A stretch of 36,268 bases of DNA, from contig JAACJP010000086.1 in the NCBI GenBank assembly GCA_013368375.1, positions 1-36,268 on the forward strand, read 5' to 3'. Source of the DNA: Tricholomella constricta (lineage: Eukaryota; Basidiomycota; Agaricomycetes; Agaricales; Lyophyllaceae). The position numbers were made by a program, and so were the translations under genes. The notes under the pieces are model-generated. The model ran no database searches and was not told the origin of the DNA. It saw only the letters and a program-made list of their open reading frames with translations. Shown piece after piece: positions 19,501-34,500 of this stretch. The first letter of the stretch is position 1. Every line of letters starts with the position of its first letter.

Positions 19501-22500
19501 TGACGGTAAGTACGCTTGCGTGGACGTTGTTGTGCATGCGTGCGCTGATTGCAACAGTTGGCATTCCTTTGAAGCTCAAGAGAAAGAATGTACGGCTACG
19601 TATGCTGTCGGGGATTGTTGATGCTTGGTTGTCACTAATAGACCTTTTGATCTGCCTGGCTGATGCTTTCAGGAACATGACCTGCGACTGAACGTGGTGC
19701 GTGGGAGGCGACTGACGTACGTGACGGATGGTGTACCTGGCGAGTGGCGTACCCAGCAAGTGGCGTACCCGGCGACCGGTTAGAGGTTTGAGTTAGAGCT
19801 TCGGGTGCCTCGGTTAGAGTTTTGGGTTGGGAACGTTTCTGCTCGTGTCTCGGTTAAGGTTCGGAAACATGTTCTGCTCTGGAGCGAGATGCAAGTCAAA
19901 TATCAAACGCACTGCACACAATTGATCCCGACAATGCAAATCCAACGCCAGCAAGGCAACGTAAAATCTGACGGGCAATTTGTGTTGACGCTAGTATTCT
20001 GAGCAAGTACAATGAATTTACGTACGACTTGTTATGCCAGCGAGGCGACGTAAAATCTGTTGTGCAACACGGGCAGTTTGCGTAAGCGCTAGTATTCTCA
20101 GCAAGTACAATAAATTATGTACGACTAGTGGCACGTTTTTATGAGAGTCTAGCGACGCATTTGAGTGAGCGTTGGCTATACGCAACAACTTCTTTCACTG
20201 CAATCGACGTAGCCAATGAGCGACAGGTCAAGGAGGTGTGTACTTCTTTTGTTGTGATCCCGACAGATGGTTGGTTTTCTTGCGGGCATGGGCGCACCCT
20301 CACTGCGGGTGCTGTGCATACATGTCCAAACAAATGCAAATCAAAACAAATGTCAGCGAGGCAATGTAAAATTTGATGTGCGGTCTGTTTGTTCGATAGC
20401 AAGCCAGTATTCTGAGTGAGTATAACAGGTCGGATTAGCTACGCAGCACGCTTTGATCAGACGTTTACGTTCCAGCAACGCAATAACCGATGAGGGACGG
20501 GTGAAAGCCATTGAAGTCTGCGTACTTGTTTTGTTGTGATGCTGACGGTAAGTACGCTTGCGTGGACGTTGTTGTGCATGCGTGCGCTGATTGCAACAGT
20601 TGGCATTCCTTTGAAGCTCAAGAGAAAGAATGTACGGCTACGTATGCTGTCGGGGATTGTTGATGCTTGGTTGTCACTAATAGACCTTTTGATCTGCCTG
20701 GCTGATGCTTTCAGGAACATGACCTGCGACTGAACGTGGTGCATGGGAGGCGACTGACGTACGTGACGGATGGTGTACCTGGCGAGTGGCGTACCCAGCA
20801 AGTGGCGTACCCGGCGACCGGTTAGAGGTTTGAGTTAGAGCTTCGGGTGCCTCGGTTAGAGTTTTGGGTTGGGAACGTTTCTGCTCGTGTCTCGGTTAAG
20901 GTTCGGAAACATGTTCTGCTCTGGAGCGAGATGCAAGTCAAATATCAAACGCACTGCACACAATTGATCCCGACAATGCAAATCCAACGCCAGCAAGGCA
21001 ACGTAAAATCTGACGGGCAATTTGTGTTGACGCTAGTATTCTGAGCAAGTACAATGAATTTACGTACGACTTGTTATGCCAGCGAGGCGACGTAAAATCT
21101 GTTGTGCAACACGGGCAGTTTGCGTAAGCGCTAGTATTCTCAGCAAGTACAATAAATTATGTACGACTAGTGGCACGTTTTTATGAGAGTCTAGCGACGC
21201 ATTTGAGTGAGCGTTGGCTATACGCAACAACTTCTTTCACTGCAATCGACGTAGCCAATGAGCGACAGGTCAAGGAGGTGCGTACTTCTTTTGTTGTGAT
21301 CCCGACGGATGGTTGGTTTTCTTGCGGGCATGGGCGCACCCTCACTGCGGGTGCTGTGCATACATGTCCAAACAAATGCAAATCAAAACAAATGTCAGCG
21401 AGGCAATGTAAAATTTGATGTGCGGTCTGTTTGTTCGATAGCAAGCCAGTATTCTGAGTGAGTATAACAGGTCGGATTAGCTACGCAGCACGCTTTGATC
21501 AGACGTTTACGTTCCAGCAACGCAATAACCGATGAGGGACGGGTGAAAGCCATTGAAGTCTGCGTACTTGTTTTGTTGTGATGCTGACGGTAAGTACGCT
21601 TGCGTGGACGTTGTTGTGCATGCGTGCGCTGATTGCAACAGTTGGCATTCCTTTGAAGCTCAAGAGAAAGAATGTACGGCTACGTATGCTGTCGGGGATT
21701 GTTGATGCTTGGTTGTCACTAATAGACCTTTTGATCTGCCTGGCTGATGCTTTCAGGAACATGACCTGCGACTGAACGTGGTGCATGGGAGGCGACTGAC
21801 GTACGTGACGGATGGTGTACCTGGCGAGTGGCGTACCCAGCAAGTGGCGTACCCGGCGACCGGTTAGAGGTTTGAGTTAGAGCTTCGGGTGCCTCGGTTA
21901 GAGTTTTGGGTTGGGAACGTTTCTGCTCGTGTCTCGGTTAAGGTTCGGAAACATGTTCTGCTCTGGAGCGAGATGCAAGTCAAATATCAAACGCACTGCA
22001 CACAATTGATCCCGACAATGCAAATCCAACGCCAGCAAGGCAACGTAAAATCTGACGGGCAATTTGTGTTGACGCTAGTATTCTGAGCAAGTACAATGAA
22101 TTTACGTACGACTTGTTATGCCAGCGAGGCGACGTAAAATCTGTTGTGCAACACGGGCAGTTTGCGTAAGCGCTAGTATTCTCAGCAAGTACAATAAATT
22201 ATGTACGACTAGTGGCACGTTTTTATGAGAGTCTAGCGACGCATTTGAGTGAGCGTTGGCTATACGCAACAACTTCTTTCACTGCAATCGACGTAGCCAA
22301 TGAGCGACAGGTCAAGGAGGTGCGTACTTCTTTTGTTGTGATCCCGACGGATGGTTGGTTTTCTTGCGGGCATGGGCGCACCCTCACTGCGGGTGCTGTG
22401 CATACATGTCCAAACAAATGCAAATCAAAACAAATGTCAGCGAGGCAATGTAAAATTTGATGTGCGGTCTGTTTGTTCGATAGCAAGCCAGTATTCTGAG

Positions 22501-25500
22501 TGAGTATAACAGGTCGGATTAGCTACGCAGCACGCTTTGATCAGACGTTTACGTTCCAGCAACGCAATAACCGATGAGGGACGGGTGAAAGCCATTGAAG
22601 TCTGCGTACTTGTTTTGTTGTGATGCTGACGGTAAGTACGCTTGCGTGGACGTTGTTGTGCATGCGTGCGCTGATTGCAACAGTTGGCATTCCTTTGAAG
22701 CTCAAGAGAAAGAATGTACGGCTACGTATGCTGTCGGGGATTGTTGATGCTTGGTTGTCACTAATAGACCTTTTGATCTGCCTGGCTGATGCTTTCAGGA
22801 ACATGACCTGCGACTGAACGTGGTGCGTGGGAGGCGACTGACGTACGTGACGGATGGTGTACCTGGCGAGTGGCGTACCCAGCAAGTGGCGTACCCGGCG
22901 ACCGGTTAGAGGTTTGAGTTAGAGCTTCGGGTGCCTCGGTTAGAGTTTTGGGTTGGGAACGTTTCTGCTCGTGTCTCGGTTAAGGTTCGGAAACATGTTC
23001 TGCTCTGGAGCGAGATGCAAGTCAAATATCAAACGCACTGCACACAATTGATCCCGACAATGCAAATCCAACGCCAGCAAGGCAACGTAAAATCTGACGG
23101 GCAATTTGTGTTGACGCTAGTATTCTGAGCAAGTACAATGAATTTACGTACGACTTGTTATGCCAGCGAGGCGACGTAAAATCTGTTGTGCAACACGGGC
23201 AGTTTGCGTAAGCGCTAGTATTCTCAGCAAGTACAATAAATTATGTACGACTAGTGGCACGTTTTTATGAGAGTCTAGCGACGCATTTGAGTGAGCGTTG
23301 GCTATACGCAACAACTTCTTTCACTGCAATCGACGTAGCCAATGAGCGACAGGTCAAGGAGGTGCGTACTTCTTTTGTTGTGATCCCGACGGATGGTTGG
23401 TTTTCTTGCGGGCATGGGCGCACCCTCACTGCGGGTGCTGTGCATACATGTCCAAACAAATGCAAATCAAAACAAATGTCAGCGAGGCAATGTAAAATTT
23501 GATGTGCGGTCTGTTTGTTCGATAGCAAGCCAGTATTCTGAGTGAGTATAACAGGTCGGATTAGCTACGCAGCACGCTTTGATCAGACGTTTACGTTCCA
23601 GCAACGCAATAACCGATGAGGGACGGGTGAAAGCCATTGAAGTCTGCGTACTTGTTTTGTTGTGATGCTGACGGTAAGTACGCTTGCGTGGACGTTGTTG
23701 TGCATGCGTGCGCTGATTGCAACAGTTGGCATTCCTTTGAAGCTCAAGAGAAAGAATGTACGGCTACGTATGCTGTCGGGGATTGTTGATGCTTGGTTGT
23801 CACTAATAGACCTTTTGATCTGCCTGGCTGATGCTTTCAGGAACATGACCTGCGACTGAACGTGGTGCATGGGAGGCGACTGACGTACGTGACGGATGGT
23901 GTACCTGGCGAGTGGCGTACCCAGCAAGTGGCGTACCCGGCGACCGGTTAGAGGTTTGAGTTAGAGCTTCGGGTGCCTCGGTTAGAGTTTTGGGTTGGGA
24001 ACGTTTCTGCTCGTGTCTCGGTTAAGGTTCGGAAACATGTTCTGCTCTGGAGCGAGATGCAAGTCAAATATCAAACGCACTGCACACAATTGATCCCGAC
24101 AATGCAAATCCAACGCCAGCAAGGCAACGTAAAATCTGACGGGCAATTTGTGTTGACGCTAGTATTCTGAGCAAGTACAATGAATTTACGTACGACTTGT
24201 TATGCCAGCGAGGCGACGTAAAATCTGTTGTGCAACACGGGCAGTTTGCGTAAGCGCTAGTATTCTCAGCAAGTACAATAAATTATGTACGACTAGTGGC
24301 ACGTTTTTATGAGAGTCTAGCGACGCATTTGAGTGAGCGTTGGCTATACGCAACAACTTCTTTCACTGCAATCGACGTAGCCAATGAGCGACAGGTCAAG
24401 GAGGTGCGTACTTCTTTTGTTGTGATCCCGACGGATGGTTGGTTTTCTTGCGGGCATGGGCGCACCCTCACTGCGGGTGCTGTGCATACATGTCCAAACA
24501 AATGCAAATCAAAACAAATGTCAGCGAGGCAATGTAAAATTTGATGTGCGGTCTGTTTGTTCGATAGCAAGCCAGTATTCTGAGTGAGTATAACAGGTCG
24601 GATTAGCTACGCAGCACGCTTTGATCAGACGTTTACGTTCCAGCAACGCAATAACCGATGAGGGACGGGTGAAAGCCATTGAAGTCTGCGTACTTGTTTT
24701 GTTGTGATGCTGACGGTAAGTACGCTTGCGTGGACGTTGTTGTGCATGCGTGCGCTGATTGCAACAGTTGGCATTCCTTTGAAGCTCAAGAGAAAGAATG
24801 TACGGCTACGTATGCTGTCGGGGATTGTTGATGCTTGGTTGTCACTAATAGACCTTTTGATCTGCCTGGCTGATGCTTTCAGGAACATGACCTGCGACTG
24901 AACGTGGTGCATGGGAGGCGACTGACGTACGTGACGGATGGTGTACCTGGCGAGTGGCGTACCCAGCAAGTGGCGTACCCGGCGACCGGTTAGAGGTTTG
25001 AGTTAGAGCTTCGGGTGCCTCGGTTAGAGTTTTGGGTTGGGAACGTTTCTGCTCGTGTCTCGGTTAAGGTTCGGAAACATGTTCTGCTCTGGAGCGAGAT
25101 GCAAGTCAAATATCAAACGCACTGCACACAATTGATCCCGACAATGCAAATCCAACGCCAGCAAGGCAACGTAAAATCTGACGGGCAATTTGTGTTGACG
25201 CTAGTATTCTGAGCAAGTACAATGAATTTACGTACGACTTGTTATGCCAGCGAGGCGACGTAAAATCTGTTGTGCAACACGGGCAGTTTGCGTAAGCGCT
25301 AGTATTCTCAGCAAGTACAATAAATTATGTACGACTAGTGGCACGTTTTTATGAGAGTCTAGCGACGCATTTGAGTGAGCGTTGGCTATACGCAACAACT
25401 TCTTTCACTGCAATCGACGTAGCCAATGAGCGACAGGTCAAGGAGGTGCGTACTTCTTTTGTTGTGATCCCGACGGATGGTTGGTTTTCTTGCGGGCATG

Positions 25501-28500
25501 GGCGCACCCTCACTGCGGGTGCTGTGCATACATGTCCAAACAAATGCAAATCAAAACAAATGTCAGCGAGGCAATGTAAAATTTGATGTGCGGTCTGTTT
25601 GTTCGATAGCAAGCCAGTATTCTGAGTGAGTATAACAGGTCGGATTAGCTACGCAGCACGCTTTGATCAGACGTTTACGTTCCAGCAACGCAATAACCGA
25701 TGAGGGACGGGTGAAAGCCATTGAAGTCTGCGTACTTGTTTTGTTGTGATGCTGACGGTAAGTACGCTTGCGTGGACGTTGTTGTGCATGCGTGCGCTGA
25801 TTGCAACAGTTGGCATTCCTTTGAAGCTCAAGAGAAAGAATGTACGGCTACGTATGCTGTCGGGGATTGTTGATGCTTGGTTGTCACTAATAGACCTTTT
25901 GATCTGCCTGGCTGATGCTTTCAGGAACATGACCTGCGACTGAACGTGGTGCATGGGAGGCGACTGACGTACGTGACGGATGGTGTACCTGGCGAGTGGC
26001 GTACCCAGCAAGTGGCGTACCCGGCGACCGGTTAGAGGTTTGAGTTAGAGCTTCGGGTGCCTCGGTTAGAGTTTTGGGTTGGGAACGTTTCTGCTCGTGT
26101 CTCGGTTAAGGTTCGGAAACATGTTCTGCTCTGGAGCGAGATGCAAGTCAAATATCAAACGCACTGCACACAATTGATCCCGACAATGCAAATCCAACGC
26201 CAGCAAGGCAACGTAAAATCTGACGGGCAATTTGTGTTGACGCTAGTATTCTGAGCAAGTACAATGAATTTACGTACGACTTGTTATGCCAGCGAGGCGA
26301 CGTAAAATCTGTTGTGCAACACGGGCAGTTTGCGTAAGCGCTAGTATTCTCAGCAAGTACAATAAATTATGTACGACTAGTGGCACGTTTTTATGAGAGT
26401 CTAGCGACGCATTTGAGTGAGCGTTGGCTATACGCAACAACTTCTTTCACTGCAATCGACGTAGCCAATGAGCGACAGGTCAAGGAGGTGCGTACTTCTT
26501 TTGTTGTGATCCCGACGGATGGTTGGTTTTCTTGCGGGCATGGGCGCACCCTCACTGCGGGTGCTGTGCATACATGTCCAAACAAATGCAAATCAAAACA
26601 AATGTCAGCGAGGCAATGTAAAATTTGATGTGCGGTCTGTTTGTTCGATAGCAAGCCAGTATTCTGAGTGAGTATAACAGGTCGGATTAGCTACGCAGCA
26701 CGCTTTGATCAGACGTTTACGTTCCAGCAACGCAATAACCGATGAGGGACGGGTGAAAGCCATTGAAGTCTGCGTACTTGTTTTGTTGTGATGCTGACGG
26801 TAAGTACGCTTGCGTGGACGTTGTTGTGCATGCGTGCGCTGATTGCAACAGTTGGCATTCCTTTGAAGCTCAAGAGAAAGAATGTACGGCTACGTATGCT
26901 GTCGGGGATTGTTGATGCTTGGTTGTCACTAATAGACCTTTTGATCTGCCTGGCTGATGCTTTCAGGAACATGACCTGCGACTGAACGTGGTGCATGGGA
27001 GGCGACTGACGTACGTGACGGATGGTGTACCTGGCGAGTGGCGTACCCAGCAAGTGGCGTACCCGGCGACCGGTTAGAGGTTTGAGTTAGAGCTTCGGGT
27101 GCCTCGGTTAGAGTTTTGGGTTGGGAACGTTTCTGCTCGTGTCTCGGTTAAGGTTCGGAAACATGTTCTGCTCTGGAGCGAGATGCAAGTCAAATATCAA
27201 ACGCACTGCACACAATTGATCCCGACAATGCAAATCCAACGCCAGCAAGGCAACGTAAAATCTGACGGGCAATTTGTGTTGACGCTAGTATTCTGAGCAA
27301 GTACAATGAATTTACGTACGACTTGTTATGCCAGCGAGGCGACGTAAAATCTGTTGTGCAACACGGGCAGTTTGCGTAAGCGCTAGTATTCTCAGCAAGT
27401 ACAATAAATTATGTACGACTAGTGGCACGTTTTTATGAGAGTCTAGCGACGCATTTGAGTGAGCGTTGGCTATACGCAACAACTTCTTTCACTGCAATCG
27501 ACGTAGCCAATGAGCGACAGGTCAAGGAGGTGCGTACTTCTTTTGTTGTGATCCCGACGGATGGTTGGTTTTCTTGCGGGCATGGGCGCACCCTCACTGC
27601 GGGTGCTGTGCATACATGTCCAAACAAATGCAAATCAAAACAAATGTCAGCGAGGCAATGTAAAATTTGATGTGCGGTCTGTTTGTTCGATAGCAAGCCA
27701 GTATTCTGAGTGAGTATAACAGGTCGGATTAGCTACGCAGCACGCTTTGATCAGACGTTTACGTTCCAGCAACGCAATAACCGATGAGGGACGGGTGAAA
27801 GCCATTGAAGTCTGCGTACTTGTTTTGTTGTGATGCTGACGGTAAGTACGCTTGCGTGGACGTTGTTGTGCATGCGTGCGCTGATTGCAACAGTTGGCAT
27901 TCCTTTGAAGCTCAAGAGAAAGAATGTACGGCTACGTATGCTGTCGGGGATTGTTGATGCTTGGTTGTCACTAATAGACCTTTTGATCTGCCTGGCTGAT
28001 GCTTTCAGGAACATGACCTGCGACTGAACGTGGTGCGTGGGAGGCGACTGACGTACGTGACGGATGGTGTACCTGGCGAGTGGCGTACCCAGCAAGTGGC
28101 GTACCCGGCGACCGGTTAGAGGTTTGAGTTAGAGCTTCGGGTGCCTCGGTTAGAGTTTTGGGTTGGGAACGTTTCTGCTCGTGTCTCGGTTAAGGTTCGG
28201 AAACATGTTCTGCTCTGGAGCGAGATGCAAGTCAAATATCAAACGCACTGCACACAATTGATCCCGACAATGCAAATCCAACGCCAGCAAGGCAACGTAA
28301 AATCTGACGGGCAATTTGTGTTGACGCTAGTATTCTGAGCAAGTACAATGAATTTACGTACGACTTGTTATGCCAGCGAGGCGACGTAAAATCTGTTGTG
28401 CAACACGGGCAGTTTGCGTAAGCGCTAGTATTCTCAGCAAGTACAATAAATTATGTACGACTAGTGGCACGTTTTTATGAGAGTCTAGCGACGCATTTGA

Positions 28501-31500
28501 GTGAGCGTTGGCTATACGCAACAACTTCTTTCACTGCAATCGACGTAGCCAATGAGCGACAGGTCAAGGAGGTGTGTACTTCTTTTGTTGTGATCCCGAC
28601 GGATGGTTGGTTTTCTTGCGGGCATGGGCGCACCCTCACTGCGGGTGCTGTGCATACATGTCCAAACAAATGCAAATCAAAACAAATGTCAGCGAGGCAA
28701 TGTAAAATTTGATGTGCGGTCTGTTTGTTCGATAGCAAGCCAGTATTCTGAGTGAGTATAACAGGTCGGATTAGCTACGCAGCACGCTTTGATCAGACGT
28801 TTACGTTCCAGCAACGCAATAACCGATGAGGGACGGGTGAAAGCCATTGAAGTCTGCGTACTTGTTTTGTTGTGATGCTGACGGTAAGTACGCTTGCGTG
28901 GACGTTGTTGTGCATGCGTGCGCTGATTGCAACAGTTGGCATTCCTTTGAAGCTCAAGAGAAAGAATGTACGGCTACGTATGCTGTCGGGGATTGTTGAT
29001 GCTTGGTTGTCACTAATAGACCTTTTGATCTGCCTGGCTGATGCTTTCAGGAACATGACCTGCGACTGAACGTGGTGCATGGGAGGCGACTGACGTACGT
29101 GACGGATGGTGTACCTGGCGAGTGGCGTACCCAGCAAGTGGCGTACCCGGCGACCGGTTAGAGGTTTGAGTTAGAGCTTCGGGTGCCTCGGTTAGAGTTT
29201 TGGGTTGGGAACGTTTCTGCTCGTGTCTCGGTTAAGGTTCGGAAACATGTTCTGCTCTGGAGCGAGATGCAAGTCAAATATCAAACGCACTGCACACAAT
29301 TGATCCCGACAATGCAAATCCAACGCCAGCAAGGCAACGTAAAATCTGACGGGCAATTTGTGTTGACGCTAGTATTCTGAGCAAGTACAATGAATTTACG
29401 TACGACTTGTTATGCCAGCGAGGCGACGTAAAATCTGTTGTGCAACACGGGCAGTTTGCGTAAGCGCTAGTATTCTCAGCAAGTACAATAAATTATGTAC
29501 GACTAGTGGCACGTTTTTATGAGAGTCTAGCGACGCATTTGAGTGAGCGTTGGCTATACGCAACAACTTCTTTCACTGCAATCGACGTAGCCAATGAGCG
29601 ACAGGTCAAGGAGGTGCGTACTTCTTTTGTTGTGATCCCGACGGATGGTTGGTTTTCTTGCGGGCATGGGCGCACCCTCACTGCGGGTGCTGTGCATACA
29701 TGTCCAAACAAATGCAAATCAAAACAAATGTCAGCGAGGCAATGTAAAATTTGATGTGCGGTCTGTTTGTTCGATAGCAAGCCAGTATTCTGAGTGAGTA
29801 TAACAGGTCGGATTAGCTACGCAGCACGCTTTGATCAGACGTTTACGTTCCAGCAACGCAATAACCGATGAGGGACGGGTGAAAGCCATTGAAGTCTGCG
29901 TACTTGTTTTGTTGTGATGCTGACGGTAAGTACGCTTGCGTGGACGTTGTTGTGCATGCGTGCGCTGATTGCAACAGTTGGCATTCCTTTGAAGCTCAAG
30001 AGAAAGAATGTACGGCTACGTATGCTGTCGGGGATTGTTGATGCTTGGTTGTCACTAATAGACCTTTTGATCTGCCTGGCTGATGCTTTCAGGAACATGA
30101 CCTGCGACTGAACGTGGTGCGTGGGAGGCGACTGACGTACGTGACGGATGGTGTACCTGGCGAGTGGCGTACCCAGCAAGTGGCGTACCCGGCGACCGGT
30201 TAGAGGTTTGAGTTAGAGCTTCGGGTGCCTCGGTTAGAGTTTTGGGTTGGGAACGTTTCTGCTCGTGTCTCGGTTAAGGTTCGGAAACATGTTCTGCTCT
30301 GGAGCGAGATGCAAGTCAAATATCAAACGCACTGCACACAATTGATCCCGACAATGCAAATCCAACGCCAGCAAGGCAACGTAAAATCTGACGGGCAATT
30401 TGTGTTGACGCTAGTATTCTGAGCAAGTACAATGAATTTACGTACGACTTGTTATGCCAGCGAGGCGACGTAAAATCTGTTGTGCAACACGGGCAGTTTG
30501 CGTAAGCGCTAGTATTCTCAGCAAGTACAATAAATTATGTACGACTAGTGGCACGTTTTTATGAGAGTCTAGCGACGCATTTGAGTGAGCGTTGGCTATA
30601 CGCAACAACTTCTTTCACTGCAATCGACGTAGCCAATGAGCGACAGGTCAAGGAGGTGTGTACTTCTTTTGTTGTGATCCCGACGGATGGTTGGTTTTCT
30701 TGCGGGCATGGGCGCACCCTCACTGCGGGTGCTGTGCATACATGTCCAAACAAATGCAAATCAAAACAAATGTCAGCGAGGCAATGTAAAATTTGATGTG
30801 CGGTCTGTTTGTTCGATAGCAAGCCAGTATTCTGAGTGAGTATAACAGGTCGGATTAGCTACGCAGCACGCTTTGATCAGACGTTTACGTTCCAGCAACG
30901 CAATAACCGATGAGGGACGGGTGAAAGCCATTGAAGTCTGCGTACTTGTTTTGTTGTGATCCTGACGGTAAGTACGCTTGCGTGGACGTTGTTGTGCATG
31001 CGTGCGCTGATTGCAACAGTTGGCATTCCTTTGAAGCTCAAGAGAAAGAATGTACGGCTACGTATGCTGTCGGGGATTGTTGATGCTTGGTTGTCACTAA
31101 TAGACCTTTTGATCTGTCTGGCTGATGCTTTCAGGAACATGACCTGCGACTGAACGTGGTGCGTGGGAGGCGACTGACGTACGTGACGGATGGTGTACCT
31201 GGCGAGTGGCGTACCCAGCAAGTGGCGTACCCGGCGACCGGTTAGAGGTTTGAGTTAGAGCTTCGGGTGCCTCGGTTAGAGTTTTGGGTTGGGAACGTTT
31301 CTGCTCGTGTCTCGGTTAAGGTTCGGAAACATGTTCTGCTCTGGAGCGAGATGCAAGTCAAATATCAAACGCACTGCACACAATTGATCCCGACAATGCA
31401 AATCCAACGCCAGCAAGGCAACGTAAAATCTGACGGGCAATTTGTGTTGACGCTAGTATTCTGAGCAAGTACAATAAATTTACGTACGACTTGTTATGCC

Positions 31501-34500
31501 AGCGAGGCGACGTAAAATCTGTTGTGCAACACGGGCAGTTTGCGTAAGCGCTAGTATTCTCAGCAAGTACAATAAATTATGTACGACTAGTGGCACGTTT
31601 TTATGAGAGTCTAGCGACACATTTGAGTGAGCGTTGGCTATACGCAACAACTTCTTTCACTGCAATCGACGTAGCCAATGAGCGACAGGTCAAGGAGGTG
31701 CGTACTTCTTTTGTTGTGATCCCGACGGATGGTTGGTTTTCTTGCGGGCATGGGCGCACCCTCACTGCGGGTGCTGTGCATACATGTCCAAACAAATGCA
31801 AATCAAAACAAATGCCAGCGAGGCAATGTAAAATTTGATGTGCGGTCTGTTTGTTCGATAGCAAGCCAGTATTCTGAGTGAGTATAACAGGATCGGATTA
31901 GCTACGTACACTAGCAGCACGCTTTGATCAGACGTTTACGTTCCAGCAACGCAATAACCGATGAGGGACGGGTGAAAGCCATTGAAGTCTGCGTACTTGT
32001 TTTGTTGTGATGCTGACGGTAAGTACGCTTGCGTGGACGTTGTTGTGCATGCGTGCGCTGATTGCAACAGTTGGCATTCCTTTGAAGCTCAAGAGAAAGA
32101 ATGTACGGCTACGTATGCTGTCGGGGATTGTTGATGCTTGGTTGTCACTAATAGACCTTTTGATCTGTCTGGCTGATGCTTTCAGGAACATGACCTGCGA
32201 CTGAACGTGGTGCGTGGGAGGCGACTGACGTACGTGACGGATGGTGTACCTGGCGAGTGGCGTACCCAGCAAGTGGCGTACCCGGCGACCGGTTAGAGGT
32301 TTGAGTTAGAGCTTCGGGTGCCTCGGTTAGAGTTTTGGGTTGGGAACGTTTCTGCTCGTGTCTCGGTTAAGGTTCGGAAACATGTTCTGCTCTGGAGCGA
32401 GATGCAAGTCAAATATCAAACGCACTGCACACAATTGATCCCGACAATGCAAATCCAACGCCAGCAAGGCAACGTAAAATCTGACGGGCAATTTGTGTTG
32501 ACGCTAGTATTCTGAGCAAGTACAATAAATTTACGTACGACTTGTTATGCCAGCGAGGCGACGTAAAATCTGTTGTGCAACACGGGCAGTTTGCGTAAGC
32601 GCTAGTATTCTCAGCAAGTACAATAAATTATGTACGACTAGTGGCACGTTTTTATGAGAGTCTAGCGACACATTTGAGTGAGCGTTGGCTATACGCAACA
32701 ACTTCTTTCACTGCAATCGACGTAGCCGATGAGCGACAGGTCAAGGAGGTGTGTACTTCTTTTGTTGTGATCCCGACGGACGGTTGGTTTTCTTGCGGGC
32801 ATGGGCGCACCCTCACTGCGGGTGCTGTGCATACATGTCCAAACAAATGCAAATCAAAACAAATGCCAGCGAGGCAATGTAAAATTTGATGTGCGGTCTG
32901 TTTGTTCGATAGCAAGCCAGTATTCTGAGTGAGTATAACAGGATCGGATTAGCTACGTACAACTAGCAGCACGCTTTGATGAGACGTTTACGTTCCAGCA
33001 ACGCAATAACCGATGAGGGACGGGTGAAAGCCATTGAAGTCTGCGTACTTGTTTTGTTGTGATCCTGACGGTAAGTACGCTTGCGTGGACGTTGTTGTGC
33101 ATGCGTGCGCTGATTGCAACAGTTGGCATTCCTTTGAAGCTCAAGAGAAAAAATGTACGGCTACGTATGCTGTCGGGGATTGTTGATGCTTGGTTGTCAC
33201 TAATAGACCTTTTGATCTGTCTGGCTGATGCTTTCAGGAACATGACCTGCGACTGAACGTGGTGCGTGGGAGGCGACTGACGTACGTGACGGATGGTGTA
33301 CCTGGCGAGTGGCGTACCCAGCAAGTGGCGTACCCGGCGACCGGTTAGAGGTTTGAGTTAGAGCTTCGGGTGCCTCGGTTAGAGATTTGGGTTGGGAACG
33401 TTTCTGCTCGTGTCTCGGTTAAGGTTCGGAAACATGTTCTGCTCTGGAGCGAGATGCAAGTCAAATATCAAACGCACTGCACACAATTAATCCCGACAAT
33501 GCAAATCCAACGCCAGCAAGGCAACGTAAAATCTGACGGGCAATTTGTGTTGACGCTAGTATTCTGAGCAAGTACAATAAATTTACGTACGACTTGTTAT
33601 GCCAGCGAGGCGACGTAAAATCTGTTGTGCAACACGGGCAGTTTGCGTAAGCGCTAGTATTCTCAGCAAGTACAATAAATTATGTACGACTAGTGGCATG
33701 TTTTTATGAGAGTCTAGCGACACATTTGAGTGAGCGTTGGCTATACGCAACAACTTCTTTCACTGCAATCGACGTAGCCGATGAGCGACAGGTCAAGGAG
33801 GTGTGTACTTCTTTTGTTGTGATCCCGACGGACGGTTGGTTTTCTTGCGGGCATGGGCGCACCCTCACTGCGGGTGCTGTGCATACATGTCCAAACAAAT
33901 GCAAATCAAAACAAATGCCAGCGAGGCAATGTAAAATTTGATGTGCGGTCTGTTTGTTCGATAGCAAGCCAGTATTCTGAGTGAGTATAACAGGATCGGA
34001 TTAGCTACGTACAACTAGCAGCACGCTTTGATGAGACGTTTACGTTCCAGCAACGCAATAACCGATGAGGGACGGGTGAAAGCCATTGAAGTCTGCGTAC
34101 TTGTTTTGTTGTGATCCTGACGGTAAGTACGCTTGCGTGGACGTTGTTGTGCATGCGTGCGCTGATTGCAACAGTTGGCATTCCTTTGAAGCTCAAGAGA
34201 AAAAATGTACGGCTACGTATGCTGTCGGGGATTGTTGATGCTTGGTTGTCACTAATAGACCTTTTGATCTGTCTGGCTGATGCTTTCAGGAACATGACCT
34301 GCGACTGAACGTGGTGCGTGGGAGGCGACTGACGTACGTGACGGATGGTGTACCTGGCGAGTGGCGTACCCAGCAAGTGGCGTACCCGGCGACCGGTTAG
34401 AGGTTTGAGTTAGAGCTTCGGGTGCCTCGGTTAGAGTTTTGGGTTGGGAACGTTTCTGCTCGTGTCTCGGTTAAGGTTCGGAAACATGTTCTGCTCTGGA